Part shown: positions 9,355 through 17,568 of the stretch, in pieces
Numbering within the stretch: position 1 is the first letter of the stretch
How the letters are laid out: the number at the start of each line of letters is the position of its first letter
From: Thermoplasmatales archaeon SM1-50
GTDB taxonomy: Archaea; Thermoplasmatota; E2; DHVEG-1
Assembly (NCBI GenBank): GCA_001595945.1
Contig: LSSI01000048.1
Coordinates: 1 to 43,517 of the forward strand
Direction of reading: 5' to 3'
Length of the DNA: 43,517 bases
Notes under the pieces: generated by a model
What the model saw: the letters and a program-made list of their open reading frames with translations, nothing else
Told to the model about the DNA's origin: nothing
Databases searched by the model: none
Position numbers and translations under genes: made by a program

Positions 9355-10773
9355 ATGAAAATATCAAGGAATAAGAAGTATGCGATTAAGGATATTAGCC
9401 TTGCCAGTCTTGGACGCAAGGAAATCGAGATTGCGGAAAAGGAAATGCCTGGGCTTATGGCAGTGCGTGATAAGTACGGTCCGCATAAGCCGCTGAAGGG
9501 TGCACGAATCTCTGGTAGTCTGCATATGACCATTCAGACTGCGGTACTGATTGAGACGTTACGAGCGCTTGGTGCGCAGATTCGCTGGGCGAGCTGTAAT
9601 ATCTTTTCGACGCAGGACCACGCTGCTGCAGCGATGGTTAAGGCAGGTATCCCGGTGTTTGCGTGGAAAGGGGAGAGTCTTTCAGAGTACTGGTGGTGTA
9701 CGCAGCAGGCACTCGATTTTGGCAATGGGAGAGGCCCGACGTTGATCGTAGATGATGGTGGGGATGCGACCTTGATGATGCATAAGGGTGTCGAAGTGGA
9801 GAGAAAACCGTCACTTTTAACCAAAAATTATTCCAAAGAAGGCAAGGATTTCGAGGAGTTAATGAAGCGGTTGGAACAGAGTTATAAGCGACATCCGACG
9901 TACTGGTCTGGTCTTGTTAAGGACATCCAGGGTGTGTCTGAAGAGACGACGACTGGGGTGCATCGGTTGTATCAGATGCAAGCTGCAAAGACGCTGCTGT
10001 TTCCTGCGTTTAACGTGAATGATTCGGTGACAAAGTCGAAGTTCGATAATCTCTATGGGTGTCGGGAGAGCCTGGCTGATGGAATCAAGCGGGCGACTGA
10101 TATCATGGTTGCGGGAAAGACCGTGGTGGTGTGCGGATACGGTGATGTTGGCAAGGGGTGTTGTCAGTCAATGCGTGGGTTTGGCGCCCGTGTCATCGTA
10201 ACTGAGATTGACCCGATTTGTGCACTACAAGCAGTCATGGAAGGCTATGAGGTAAAGACCGTGGAGGATTGTCTTGATGAAGGCAATATTTATGTGACCG
10301 CGACGGGGTGTAAGGATGTCATCACGGTGAAGCATATGCAAAGGATGCGTGATCAGTCGATCGTCTGCAACATCGGTCATTTCGACCATGAGATTCAGGT
10401 CGGGAAGCTGGATGTGGTAAAAGGCATCAGAAAGGTGAGTATTAAACCACAGGTGGATAAGTACGTGTTCCCGGATGGTCATGAAATTTTCATTCTGGCG
10501 GAGGGTCGGTTGGTGAACCTGGGCTGTGCGCATGGTCATCCAAGTTTTGTGATGAGCAATTCATTTACTAATCAGGTGCTTGCGCAGATTGCGCTTTGGA
10601 AAAAAAAGCATGCCATTGGGGTGTATATGCTACCAAAGATCCTTGATGAGGAGGTCGCTCGGTTGCATCTGGGGAAACTTGGGGTAAGGCTGACAAAATT
10701 AAGTAAGGAGCAGGCTGCGTATATTGGTGTTACGGTTGATGGTCCATATAAGTCTGAACATTATAGGTACTAA
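9355..10773 (+). CDS. ahcY: Adenosylhomocysteinase (S-adenosyl-L-homocysteine hydrolase)
   Basis: 472 aa from the ATG at 9355, with GGTGGAG upstream. An ATG at 9337 is possible but overlaps that site. It hydrolyses SAH to adenosine and homocysteine, relieving product inhibition of methyltransferases. Visible motifs are [34 protein letters not shown], the NAD-binding [12 protein letters not shown] and [10 protein letters not shown]. The protein carries the insertion after residue 160 ([19 protein letters not shown]) and ends in PYKSEHYRY. That tail supplies the Lys and Tyr that contact NAD in bacterial and eukaryotic enzymes, and most archaeal SahH proteins lack it. It is therefore the long bacterial type, probably acquired by transfer. 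Last gene of the paaK-acdB-ahcY operon. Confidence 0.94.
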   Translation: MKISRNKKYAIKDISLASLGRKEIEIAEKEMPGLMAVRDKYGPHKPLKGARISGSLHMTIQTAVLIETLRALGAQIRWASCNIFSTQDHAAAAMVKAGIPVFAWKGESLSEYWWCTQQALDFGNGRGPTLIVDDGGDATLMMHKGVEVERKPSLLTKNYSKEGKDFEELMKRLEQSYKRHPTYWSGLVKDIQGVSEETTTGVHRLYQMQAAKTLLFPAFNVNDSVTKSKFDNLYGCRESLADGIKRATDIMVAGKTVVVCGYGDVGKGCCQSMRGFGARVIVTEIDPICALQAVMEGYEVKTVEDCLDEGNIYVTATGCKDVITVKHMQRMRDQSIVCNIGHFDHEIQVGKLDVVKGIRKVSIKPQVDKYVFPDGHEIFILAEGRLVNLGCAHGHPSFVMSNSFTNQVLAQIALWKKKHAIGVYMLPKILDEEVARLHLGKLGVRLTKLSKEQAAYIGVTVDGPYKSEHYRY

Positions 10774-10814
10774 GCGATCAACAGTGTTCTACAGGGTATT
10801 ATTCTAAAAAAATA

Positions 10815-10844
10815 AGGAGGTGAAAGGAGGATAGGAGGTGAATA
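10815..10844 (+). promoter_or_regulatory. Three consecutive Shine-Dalgarno-like sequences
   Basis: The stretch reads GGAGGTG, GGAGG and GGAGGTG in close succession within 30 bases, ahead of the ATG at 10852. Each could pair with the 16S rRNA anti-SD. A single small frame follows, so the triple repeat is far more than initiation needs. Confidence 0.5.
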
Positions 10845-10851
10845 ATTAACC

Positions 10852-10896
10852 ATGAATCCATTTCCTTCTTTCAATTTTTACCCATACGTCGGATAA
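10852..10896 (+). CDS. Possible 14-residue leader peptide (MNPFPSFNFYPYVG)
   Basis: The ATG lies 8 bases after the last of three strong SD sequences. The frame stops at TAA after 14 codons, just where the repeated operator-like elements begin. The peptide is rich in Phe, Tyr and Pro. It may be a translated leader acting on the TraB-family gene downstream, or the remnant of a longer gene. Only the position and the ribosome sites support it. Confidence 0.25.
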   Translation: MNPFPSFNFYPYVG

Positions 10897-10998
10897 TTCG
10901 TCTTCCCGATAATCGTCGATGGCGTTACACATACATATTAGTATATCTTTCATAGTATTTAATATTGTCGATTTATATATAGACGATTGACGAATTAT
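10892..10998 (+). promoter_or_regulatory. Promoter of the TraB-family gene with a cluster of inverted operator-like repeats
   Basis: A TATA element (TTTATATAT, 10972-10980) sits inside a near palindrome, ATTGTC at 10964-10969 and GACGAT at 10982-10987. Further copies flank it: ATAATTCGTC at 10893-10902, ATAATCGTC at 10909-10917, and the exact reverse complement GACGAATTAT at 10989-10998. A regulator bound here would cover the TATA box, so repression is the simplest reading. The regulator is unknown. Confidence 0.5.
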
Positions 10999-11053
10999 GA
11001 GGTTATTTGAACACATACCTTAATGAAACCTCAGCGTATTTGCTGCAACAACT

Positions 11054-11788
11054 ATGATCACACTAATAGGAACAGGCCATATCTTCAACCTCCAAGCCGC
11101 AATCCTTTCCATCTTCGACGAAAAACAACCAGAAATCATCGGAGTCGAACTTGACCAACAACGATATCAGGCAATCCTCTTACGCAACACAGACCCCTCC
11201 TCCTATCAAAACGCGAAAAAAAACCTACCTCTCATCTACCGTATGCTCTCACAATTCCAGGAAAGTATGGCAAAACAGTACGGTGTAAGCGCAGGAGACG
11301 AGATGTTTTCTGCAATTAGCTACGCACAATCCCATCAAATCCCCATAGCCTTTATAGACACCAATGCGCAACAGCTCTTCACTCATATGTGGAAAACCAT
11401 GCCATTTACTGAACGATTCCGACTACTATTCTCCGGAGTCGCCGGTCTATTTATAACAAAGAAACGGGTAGAGCAGGAACTAAAAAACTACCACAAGAAC
11501 TTCGATTCCTATCTCCATGAGATTGGGAAAAAATTTCCAACAATCAAAAAAACATTAATTGACAAACGCAACTCCCACATGGCACAAAAACTACTTGCAT
11601 TACACGAAACACACAAAAGGATTATCGCCTGCGTTGGTGACGGGCATGTACCCGGCATCTCACGGCTTTTAGAGGAAAAACAGGCTCCATTTGAGACCAT
11701 ACGACTACAGCAACTACAGAACTGGACGCTACCAGAGACCGATGGATCATCTGCACATTTCTCTATTAAATATATCCCCCTTAAATAA
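11054..11788 (+). CDS. TraB/GumN (Tiki-like) domain protein
   Basis: 244 aa. It begins ITLIGTGHIFNLQ, the first conserved strand and GxxH motif of TraB/Tiki/GumN proteins. IIGVELDQQRY (the E-D-R motif) follows, then GDEMFSAISYAQSHQIPIAFID, and near the end ACVGDGHVPGI supplies the second GxxH. In this fold the His and Glu residues bind metal, and animal Tiki is a metalloprotease; the archaeal role is not established. No signal peptide and no clear C-terminal membrane segments are seen, unlike longer archaeal TraB proteins. The coding strand is markedly rich in A and C (ACA, ATC, CTC codons), unlike the G/T-rich ahcY next door. It is controlled by the operator-like promoter directly upstream. 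Confidence 0.8.
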   Translation: MITLIGTGHIFNLQAAILSIFDEKQPEIIGVELDQQRYQAILLRNTDPSSYQNAKKNLPLIYRMLSQFQESMAKQYGVSAGDEMFSAISYAQSHQIPIAFIDTNAQQLFTHMWKTMPFTERFRLLFSGVAGLFITKKRVEQELKNYHKNFDSYLHEIGKKFPTIKKTLIDKRNSHMAQKLLALHETHKRIIACVGDGHVPGISRLLEEKQAPFETIRLQQLQNWTLPETDGSSAHFSIKYIPLK

Positions 11789-11858
11789 TCAGTTTCTTAA
11801 GATGACAACGTAGAGATAATCTTCTGTAAAAACACTATTTGTTGACGCTTGCGAAAGA

Positions 11859-11866
11859 TTTAATAC
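11859..11866 (+). promoter_or_regulatory. TATA box of trkA
   Basis: TTTAATAC preceded by purines (GCGAAAGA, BRE-like), about 50 bases before the trkA ATG. A leader of roughly 25 bases is expected. Confidence 0.4.
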
Positions 11867-11915
11867 CAAGGGCTAAATTACACGCAGCCAATACAAAAGC
11901 AAATGTTGGATAATT

Positions 11916-12569
11916 ATGTACATTGTCATCGTTGGGGCTTCTGGCATTGGCAAGAGACTCACAGAACTTGCATTAAGCGAAAAACATCACAACGTCGTCG
12001 TCATAGATAAAAACGAAGAAAGATGCGAATACATTGCGCGAAAGTTTGATGCAATAGCGATAAATGCGGACGCAACTCATGAAGAAACCCTTGATGAGCT
12101 CGATGTTAAAAAAGCAGATGTACTCATAGCAACTACGACAGATGATGCAACAAATCTTCTGGTTGTCTCACTTGCAAAAAACAGGGGAGTAAAAAACCTT
12201 ATCGCCGTAGTCAATCAAGAGGAGAGCAAACCACTGTACCTTGAGAAAGGTGTTAAGATAATAAACAAGCCAGATATTGTTGTTGCAGAGATGATTTATA
12301 CTTCCATAAAACATCCGACCATAGAGGGATTTTTAAACGTCGATGATTACGCGGAGGTCGTCCGACTCCCGTTGCTCCCAAAATCATCATTCGACCATAA
12401 AACAATCACAGATATCTGGGTTCATTACAAAAGCCTTGTTGTGGCCATTGAACGAAAAGACAAGTTCATCATTCCAACTGATGATCTCACGCTGCATGAG
12501 GGTGATATCGTCACCATTGTCGTTGAGAAAGATCGGATAGATAAAGTTGTCAGTTTGTTCTCAGAGTAA
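11916..12569 (+). CDS. trkA: Trk potassium-uptake regulatory subunit TrkA
   Basis: 217 aa, a single RCK unit. The N-terminal Rossmann domain has IVIVGASGIGKRLTELA (GxGxxG-like; the second Gly is Ser), then VVVIDKNEERC with the acidic residue that binds NAD ribose, and ADVLIATTTDD. The C-terminal TrkA_C domain covers about residues 135-217 (IWVHYKSLVVAIERK, LHEGDIVTIVVEK). It is a cytoplasmic ring protein that gates TrkH in response to nucleotides. It faces the trkH gene convergently, 77 bases away, so the two form a functional pair with separate promoters. Confidence 0.9.
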   Translation: MYIVIVGASGIGKRLTELALSEKHHNVVVIDKNEERCEYIARKFDAIAINADATHEETLDELDVKKADVLIATTTDDATNLLVVSLAKNRGVKNLIAVVNQEESKPLYLEKGVKIINKPDIVVAEMIYTSIKHPTIEGFLNVDDYAEVVRLPLLPKSSFDHKTITDIWVHYKSLVVAIERKDKFIIPTDDLTLHEGDIVTIVVEKDRIDKVVSLFSE

Positions 12570-12591
12570 CACCATTGCGCTCATTATTCAA

Positions 12592-12620
12592 GAAAGATCT
12601 TTTTTTCACAAGAAAAAAGT
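12592..12620. terminator. Bidirectional terminator between trkA and trkH
   Basis: A CTTTTTTTC run serves trkA, and GAAAAAAG just downstream is a T run for trkH on the other strand. There are only 77 bases between the two convergent stops. Confidence 0.5.
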
Positions 12621-12646
12621 CAGAACAATTATCTCATGTCTCTCCC

Positions 12647-14149
12647 TCAAAAAATATTTCGTTTTATCCCCACAAGTGACCGTAATAGCACGATGACTGG
12701 GATGATCTCCAACCGTCCAATCCACATATTGAAAATCAACATGATCTTCGCAATCGGATCCATTAAAATGGTTGTTAATCCTATAGATAATCCCACGTTT
12801 CCTTGCGCGGAGCACACCTCAAAGAAAATGTTGCCGATGGTCTGCTGTGGATAAATAAACGCCATCACAAAGAAACCCGTGATAAGCATAAGTACCCAAA
12901 TAAAAGAGACGATCGCCGCTTCGTTTACGAGATCTATCGCCTCTTTCTCAGGAAGGCAGCGTCCCCCAAATTTTCTGATAAACACACGTCTTGAAAAGGA
13001 GATACTACGTTTAACCCTCCAACCCGCTCCTTTGAAAAGAAGAATTGCACGGAAAAGTTTGATGCCGCCAGCTGTTGATCCTGCAGCCCCTCCGATAATC
13101 ATAGTAAGGGAGAGCAGAAGTTTTGCTGACTCTGTCCACGTGCTAATATCAACGGTGGATAATCCCGTACAGGTCAACGCAGAGACAAACTGAAACCCTG
13201 AATCACGGATAGCTAATAAGATATTATTCCCATACGGGAGATTCTGATTATTTATGTTGATAAGTGCTAAGAGGATGACGCCAATGAAAGCAATAAAAAT
13301 CATCAACCGCATTTGAGGATCTGAAAAAAAACGCCGTATCCTACCTTTCAACAGGTCATAATGTGCTGCAAATGCAATTGCCCCGGCAAACATAAGCATA
13401 ACAATAAAGAGTTGACAGATCGTTCCAAATCCTGCTATGCTTTTATCAGTGACGCTAAAGCCACCTGTTGCAAGAGCGGTCATCGCATGGTTGATAGATT
13501 GCCAAGGGCTCATCCCGTTTGGAAAAATATAGCAAATAAGCAGAAGACCGATGATTCCTACGATAGTGTAAAGCAGAAATATCCACCAGATCGTTCTTAC
13601 TGTTGATACAATGGAAGGATGGGTTCGTTTCTCCCTGGCTTCTCCACGGTAAAGGACAAAAGAACCAACTCCTGGTCTTGCTAGAATTGAAAGTGTCAGA
13701 ACAATTACACCTACTCCACCTATCCATTGGATCCAGGTTCGCCAAAACTGAAGACTATAGGGGAGTAGTTGCTCTTTATCCACCATCGTAAGCCCTGTAC
13801 CTGTCCAGCCTGACATCGACTCAAAAAACGCAGATAGGGCACTCATCGTAGCGCCGCTATTCTGGTTATATGGCATCAAAAGGAAAGGAATGGCACTAAT
13901 AAGGGGAATGAACAACCATCCAAGTGCAGCGGTTACCATAGCACTTTTGAAGTTTGTAACCTCAGCATGCTGAAACAAAACAAACAAGAGAAAACCAATC
14001 TGTAGAAACAAAAGACAGGTGATCAAAAGAGGGAAAATCGCATAATACTCTCTATAATAGATAGGGACAAGTAGAGGGATAAAGGACATCGCCCCAACAG
14101 CAATAAAGATATTACTTAGATCCCTTAGAACCGTTTTAAGGTCACTCAT
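12647..14149 (-). CDS. trkH: Trk potassium-uptake membrane subunit TrkH
   Basis: 500 aa with about ten hydrophobic segments, typical of TrkH/KtrB. Selectivity-filter-like loops are visible: SGWTGTGLTMVD, NHAMTALATGGFSV, ALTCTGLSTVDIS and CSAQGNVGLSIGL, the four P-loop repeats of the family. GGAAGSTAGGIKLFR is the characteristic intracellular glycine-rich gate loop near residue 360. It imports K+ across the cytoplasmic membrane and pairs with the TrkA encoded opposite. The ATG at 14149 lies close after an AT-rich stretch; no strong ribosome site is visible. Confidence 0.93.
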   Translation of the reverse strand: MSDLKTVLRDLSNIFIAVGAMSFIPLLVPIYYREYYAIFPLLITCLLFLQIGFLLFVLFQHAEVTNFKSAMVTAALGWLFIPLISAIPFLLMPYNQNSGATMSALSAFFESMSGWTGTGLTMVDKEQLLPYSLQFWRTWIQWIGGVGVIVLTLSILARPGVGSFVLYRGEAREKRTHPSIVSTVRTIWWIFLLYTIVGIIGLLLICYIFPNGMSPWQSINHAMTALATGGFSVTDKSIAGFGTICQLFIVMLMFAGAIAFAAHYDLLKGRIRRFFSDPQMRLMIFIAFIGVILLALININNQNLPYGNNILLAIRDSGFQFVSALTCTGLSTVDISTWTESAKLLLSLTMIIGGAAGSTAGGIKLFRAILLFKGAGWRVKRSISFSRRVFIRKFGGRCLPEKEAIDLVNEAAIVSFIWVLMLITGFFVMAFIYPQQTIGNIFFEVCSAQGNVGLSIGLTTILMDPIAKIMLIFNMWIGRLEIIPVIVLLRSLVGIKRNIF

Positions 14150-14221
14150 CTTTTATATCTCCAACTTCAAGTAATTGCCTACCTTGATTCATCGGTGTCG
14201 CAAAGGCATAAAAATATCTCT

Positions 14222-14524
14222 TTACCGAATTGTAGTAAACCGCAATATTACTCCAGTCCCTTTCAATTCTGATTGTACCCTATCTGCAAAAGCAATTATC
14301 TCAGTAGGACCTACGATTTTATTCCAATCATATAAGAAATCGTGTTCGCCAATACCCGGTTTTAACCCTAATGCCTTTAGTCTGCGCTGTATCTCTGATG
14401 CTCTTTCACCATCTGAGCTTAGATAAAGATCAACATAGGTTTCCATACTTTCACGAAGAACACAATCCGTTCCTAGATAAAAATATTGCGAAAAAGTAGA
14501 AGGCGATATTCCTCCTGGTATCAT
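14222..14524 (-). CDS. Small conserved archaeal protein of unknown function
   Basis: 100 aa, soluble, with balanced composition: YVDLYLSSDGERASEIQRR, GLKPGIGEHDFLYDW, FADRVQSELKGTGVILRF. The pattern (ligand-like GEHDF-YDW, then a helix and a GTG-V-F-FTT end) resembles a short single-domain family I associate with methanogens and Thermoplasmata, but I can give no function. It is the last chromosomal gene before tRNA-Arg, and its promoter lies between it and the tRNA. Confidence 0.65.
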   Translation of the reverse strand: MIPGGISPSTFSQYFYLGTDCVLRESMETYVDLYLSSDGERASEIQRRLKALGLKPGIGEHDFLYDWNKIVGPTEIIAFADRVQSELKGTGVILRFTTIR

Positions 14525-14617
14525 CTGGAAAAAACCATCCTTTAGATTTTAGTATTCATTAGTTTTAGTTTGCTAACTTTTAAGAATAATGCACGGATGT
14601 TCTCTTATGCTGGTATT

Positions 14618-14692
14618 GGGCCTGTAGCCTAGCCTGGATTGGGCGGCAGTCTCCTAAGCTGCAGATCGCGGGTTCGAATCCCGCCAGGTCCG
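14618..14692 (+). tRNA. trnR(CCU): tRNA-Arg, anticodon CCU
   Basis: 75 nt. The acceptor stem GGGCCTG pairs with CAGGTCC, with discriminator G. The D arm is GCCT/GGGC. The anticodon stem GCAGT/GCTGC closes the loop CTCCTAA, giving anticodon CCU (codon AGG). The T arm is GCGGG TTCGAAT CCCGC. CCA is not encoded. A TTTTAAGA element about 38 bases upstream may be its TATA box. The last 13 bases, CCCGCCAGGTCCG, recur at the end of eleven sites over the next 21.6 kb, so this gene appears to be the integration target. Confidence 0.95.
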
Positions 14693-14698
14693 TCTTCT

Positions 14699-14716
14699 AC
14701 TCCAGAAGGGAGTTTT
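14699..14716 (+). terminator. Hairpin terminator after tRNA-Arg
   Basis: ACTCC at 14699-14703 pairs with GGAGT at 14709-14713, followed by TTTT, seven bases after the tRNA. Confidence 0.4.
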
Positions 14717-14791
14717 ACCTCAGAGGACCTTATTTTATTATTTGTTGGTTTTTTGGGAATTTCTTGACTCGACCTGTATGGCTGTTTTTAA

Positions 14792-15520
14792 TTATTCGTC
14801 GTTTACTAGTTCTATTTCCCAGTGTGCGTCTCCGCCTTCTACTATATCTCTTGTAAGTCCATATTCATAAAGAGTTGCGTTGCCATTCGTAAATTTGGTT
14901 GCTGCTAAAAACAATGCATCTTCAGAGCGGTCATCAGCTCCTTCCATAACTCTAACATTATGCATATTGTTTATTCCTTCAACGAAAATATGGCAGCCAT
15001 CTTGATCTGTTTCATTGAAATAATGCACATCGTCGGTATCAATTACATGCCATTCTTTTTCTGGTTGTATAAAAATAAAGAACATGTGCAAAAAACCCAA
15101 TGCAAAATCTCTATATTCTTGTTTCACCACAATAAAGCTTCCTGTTATATTTTGGATTGAATAATTGCAGTAAAATTCAAAAGCGGCAAAACCAAGTCCT
15201 AAACTGGGAACTCTGATTATTTCATAGTCCCCCCCTTCCAACTCATCGATTGATCCGCTTGCATTTTTTGGTGAAAATAACGGGCCACTCAATATTTTCA
15301 TTTCCCATTCAATATCTATTGCAGTTCCTTCTCCATAATTACCTAAAATTAATGGAATGTTTCCTATTCCAATGAACTTTGCTATAAAAATATCAATAAC
15401 CGGACAATTATCAATCGAACTTACTTCTGTTTTTGTTTTTTCATTTATAGTTCCTATTACTGGTAAAGCTGTTATTATCATTAGCATACAAACAAAAAAC
15501 ACTACCATTTTGTTCTTCAT
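14792..15520 (-). CDS. Exported protein with a lineage-type Ig-like domain (first cassette)
   Basis: 242 aa. The signal peptide is MVVFFVCMLMIITALPVIG. Residues about 45-160 resemble the C-terminal domain of the FG-GAP proteins at 1-4631. Here the features are LGNYGEGTAIDIEWEMKIL, then SGSIDELEGG and PSLGLGFAAFEF; there they are NTG...NWSI...GG, TGxIxSL and FGxG. A second part has FIQPEKEWHVIDTDD, GINNMHNVRVME and TKFTNGNATLYEYGLTRD. A broken paralogue of this second part lies next to it (15628-15925). The function is unknown; it is likely extracellular. Confidence 0.75.
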   Translation of the reverse strand: MKNKMVVFFVCMLMIITALPVIGTINEKTKTEVSSIDNCPVIDIFIAKFIGIGNIPLILGNYGEGTAIDIEWEMKILSGPLFSPKNASGSIDELEGGDYEIIRVPSLGLGFAAFEFYCNYSIQNITGSFIVVKQEYRDFALGFLHMFFIFIQPEKEWHVIDTDDVHYFNETDQDGCHIFVEGINNMHNVRVMEGADDRSEDALFLAATKFTNGNATLYEYGLTRDIVEGGDAHWEIELVNDE

Positions 15521-15627
15521 ATATCGTTCCTACCTTCCTTTAATAAGCAAATAATAATATAATTATTTATTTAAATATTTCCTTGACAGATGTTAAAAAA
15601 TAAGAGGAAATGGGATTTTTTTACTAT

Positions 15628-15925
15628 CTATTGCCCCTCAATTAGTTCAACTTCCCAATATGCAAATTCGTTTTCTACATCGAATTTAGTAATCCATTCT
15701 TCTCCAAATGTGGCATGACCATTTGTAAATTTACATGCTCCAAAGAATAATGTTTCGCCTGTACCAAAATCAAGCACTTTGACATTGTGCATGTTGTTAA
15801 TACCTAGATAGTTGAATTCAACAATTTTTTCACTACTTGACTAAATATAATTGACATTTTCAATCTCATGCCATGTCCTTTCTGGTTGTAAAATGTCCGG
15901 GAATGAATGACCAAATAAATACAGC
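15628..15925 (-). pseudogene. Broken paralogue of the neighbouring exported protein
   Basis: The minus frame reads LQPERTWHEIENVNYI, an in-frame TAG, then LGINNMHNVKVLDFG, ACKFTNGHATFGEEW and AYWEVELIEGQ before the stop at 15628. These match FIQPEKEWHVIDTDD, GINNMHNVRVME, TKFTNGNATLYEY and AHWEIELVNDE of the gene at 14792 in the same order. The N-terminal domain and signal peptide are missing. At its upstream end it runs in another frame into the gene fragment at 15866-16018. Confidence 0.7.
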
Positions 15926-16018
15926 TTGCTCGTATCTCCATTTAATACCCATTTCTTTCAACACATCAGCGACTTCTTTTTCACATTTCGTCATATTATC
16001 ATAAATCGATTCTTTCAT
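15866..16018 (-). pseudogene. Truncated start of a small conserved (probably nuclease-like) protein
   Basis: A GAGGTG site lies four bases before an ATG at 16018. The frame reads MTKCEKEVADVLKEMGIKWR then YEQAVFIW, which resembles the N-terminus of small archaeal proteins with a PD-(D/E)XK-type endonuclease fold. At that point it breaks and continues for 14 unrelated codons to a TGA, reading the adjacent paralogue fragment in another frame. The intact start with a ribosome site joined to foreign sequence marks a recombination or deletion joint at about 15905-15910. The family assignment is from memory. Confidence 0.45.
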
Positions 16019-16040
16019 AAAACACCTCGGAAAAAGAGAA

Positions 16041-16151
16041 AAAAATAAGAAAGCTTTTAGTGAGATAGAACTTACAAATCAAACTCTGTTAAAATTGTAA
16101 AAGTTCGCATGGAACTTCTCCTGTTAGATTGTTCACAACCCGCCAGGTCCG
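16041..16151 (+). repeat. Cassette boundary site A1 (class A)
   Basis: From left to right: an A/G tract (T/C tract on the other strand); AGAACTTAC and AATCAAAC; a hairpin AAGTTC (16101-16106), loop GCATG, GAACTT (16112-16117); then CTCCTG; then GTTCACAA; and a perfect core CCCGCCAGGTCCG (16139-16151) followed by TC, as after the tRNA. The GTTC four bases before the core also matches the tRNA T loop. Confidence 0.9.
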
Positions 16152-16202
16152 TCTAAAACTTACCTGTTGATTTTGCATGACCTAAAAGTTGTTGAACAAT
16201 AG

Positions 16203-17456
16203 TTATTCTTGCATCTGATTTAGTAATCTTAGCAATAAAAAAATTCCAATAAAACCAATTGCACCCAGTAAAAGCAGTTTTGTTAATTTGCTTCTTTGAA
16301 TTGTTATTTTGAAAGGTTCAGACCAATCACTTTCATTTCCATATATGTCTTTGGCTTTTGCTTTAATATTGTACGTTCCCGGTCTTTTCCATCTATGTTT
16401 CATTAAATCTAGTTCATAACAGAATTTATTATACCAATTGCTTTGAGTTCCATCTCCCCAGTCAAGCTTATAATAGATTTGATCTTCATCGTTATCTGGA
16501 TCAGTTGTTTCATTAATTCCAAATGTATATTCCTTCATTACTATTCCATCTGTGTTTCCTATTGGTGGATCTGGAGTAATTGGTGCCTTATTGCCAAGAG
16601 GTTCATATTTTGTTGGTACGTTTATCCATGAATGTTTTCCTTTTTTTAGCTCCTCTGATAAGTTAAAAACGATTACATCGTCATAATTGTGAAAATTATA
16701 CAAATAAATCAGGCCTTTATTCAAATCAACAATATGTGACTCCATAGTTACATAATCCATTTTTTCTAAATGGGTTTCATTTAGGATTTCCTTGAAATAA
16801 TCTACAGACAAGCAGGTCATATTTTCAAGCATGCTTACTGCCTTTTCATATCTCAAAAACGCTGTTGGATCAACCGGTAGCTCGGGATGGGAATGCAAGA
16901 AATTTGTAACAACTTGAAAATCCCCTTGTCTATATATTATATCATCACCTTCAATTATTACCGAATCTCCATTACGATCTATCCAAAAATGTTGTCCTGT
17001 TTCAAGGCCTGTTATACGAAGATAATATTTTGAATAAATATCTATTACTTCCTGAACTGTCGTACATACAGACAGACAATGAGATCTTATGTCCACTGAG
17101 TAGTAGTCATCAAGAAATATTGGAAGCTTTCTTCCATTATTTTTAATTTTAAGATAAGGAGCTTGAAATGAATCATAATATAAACCCTGATCATTCAAAC
17201 CAGAATAGGGCGAGTCATAATCTTTATTCCAAGGAAAAGGCCAATCAAAATCGAAAAGAACCTTACCAAATTTCCCATCCTCTGCAGGAAAAAACCTGAT
17301 ATTATAATCTGCTGTGCACCAATCCTCATTACTGCCAATAAGTATATTTTCGCCATCTGTTGCCATAAATCCAGTACATGCAGATACGGAGCTTATTAAT
17401 ATCGAGGATGAAATGATTAGAAAGACTAAGAAAATTACGATAATTTTAATTTTCAT
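16203..17456 (-). CDS. Exported Ntn-hydrolase (penicillin V acylase / choloylglycine hydrolase family) with membrane anchor
   Basis: 417 aa. The signal peptide ends SSVSA and the next residue is Cys27 in CTGFMATDGENILIGSNEDW, the usual nucleophile context of linear-amide C-N hydrolases, which cleave amides such as bile-salt conjugates or acyl-homoserine lactones. Further family features are the SPYSGLNDQGLYYDS segment and the ILNETHLEK region. Residues about 300-390 form a PKD-like Ig domain (YYKLDWGDGTQSNWY), and residues 395-415 are a C-terminal membrane helix (LLLLGAIGFIGIFLLLRLL). It would be tethered outside the cell. Cys27 sits exactly at the predicted signal-peptidase site. It lies between sites A1 and B1, divergent from the carboxypeptidase. 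Confidence 0.85.
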   Translation of the reverse strand: MKIKIIVIFLVFLIISSSILISSVSACTGFMATDGENILIGSNEDWCTADYNIRFFPAEDGKFGKVLFDFDWPFPWNKDYDSPYSGLNDQGLYYDSFQAPYLKIKNNGRKLPIFLDDYYSVDIRSHCLSVCTTVQEVIDIYSKYYLRITGLETGQHFWIDRNGDSVIIEGDDIIYRQGDFQVVTNFLHSHPELPVDPTAFLRYEKAVSMLENMTCLSVDYFKEILNETHLEKMDYVTMESHIVDLNKGLIYLYNFHNYDDVIVFNLSEELKKGKHSWINVPTKYEPLGNKAPITPDPPIGNTDGIVMKEYTFGINETTDPDNDEDQIYYKLDWGDGTQSNWYNKFCYELDLMKHRWKRPGTYNIKAKAKDIYGNESDWSEPFKITIQRSKLTKLLLLGAIGFIGIFLLLRLLNQMQE

Positions 17457-17568
17457 TTATGTTTTCCTCCTCTAAAGTATTCTATATGTATTTGTTTTTA
17501 TTGTATAAATGTTATTATAAAAGACTGCTCCAATATTTTATATATTAATATTTTTATTCAAATGTTAA

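Noticed and set aside
15628-15925. TAG readthrough (pyrrolysine) in the broken paralogue
   Set aside because: The gene also lacks its N-terminal half and a start, so the TAG is better explained by decay. No pylT or pylS gene is in the window.
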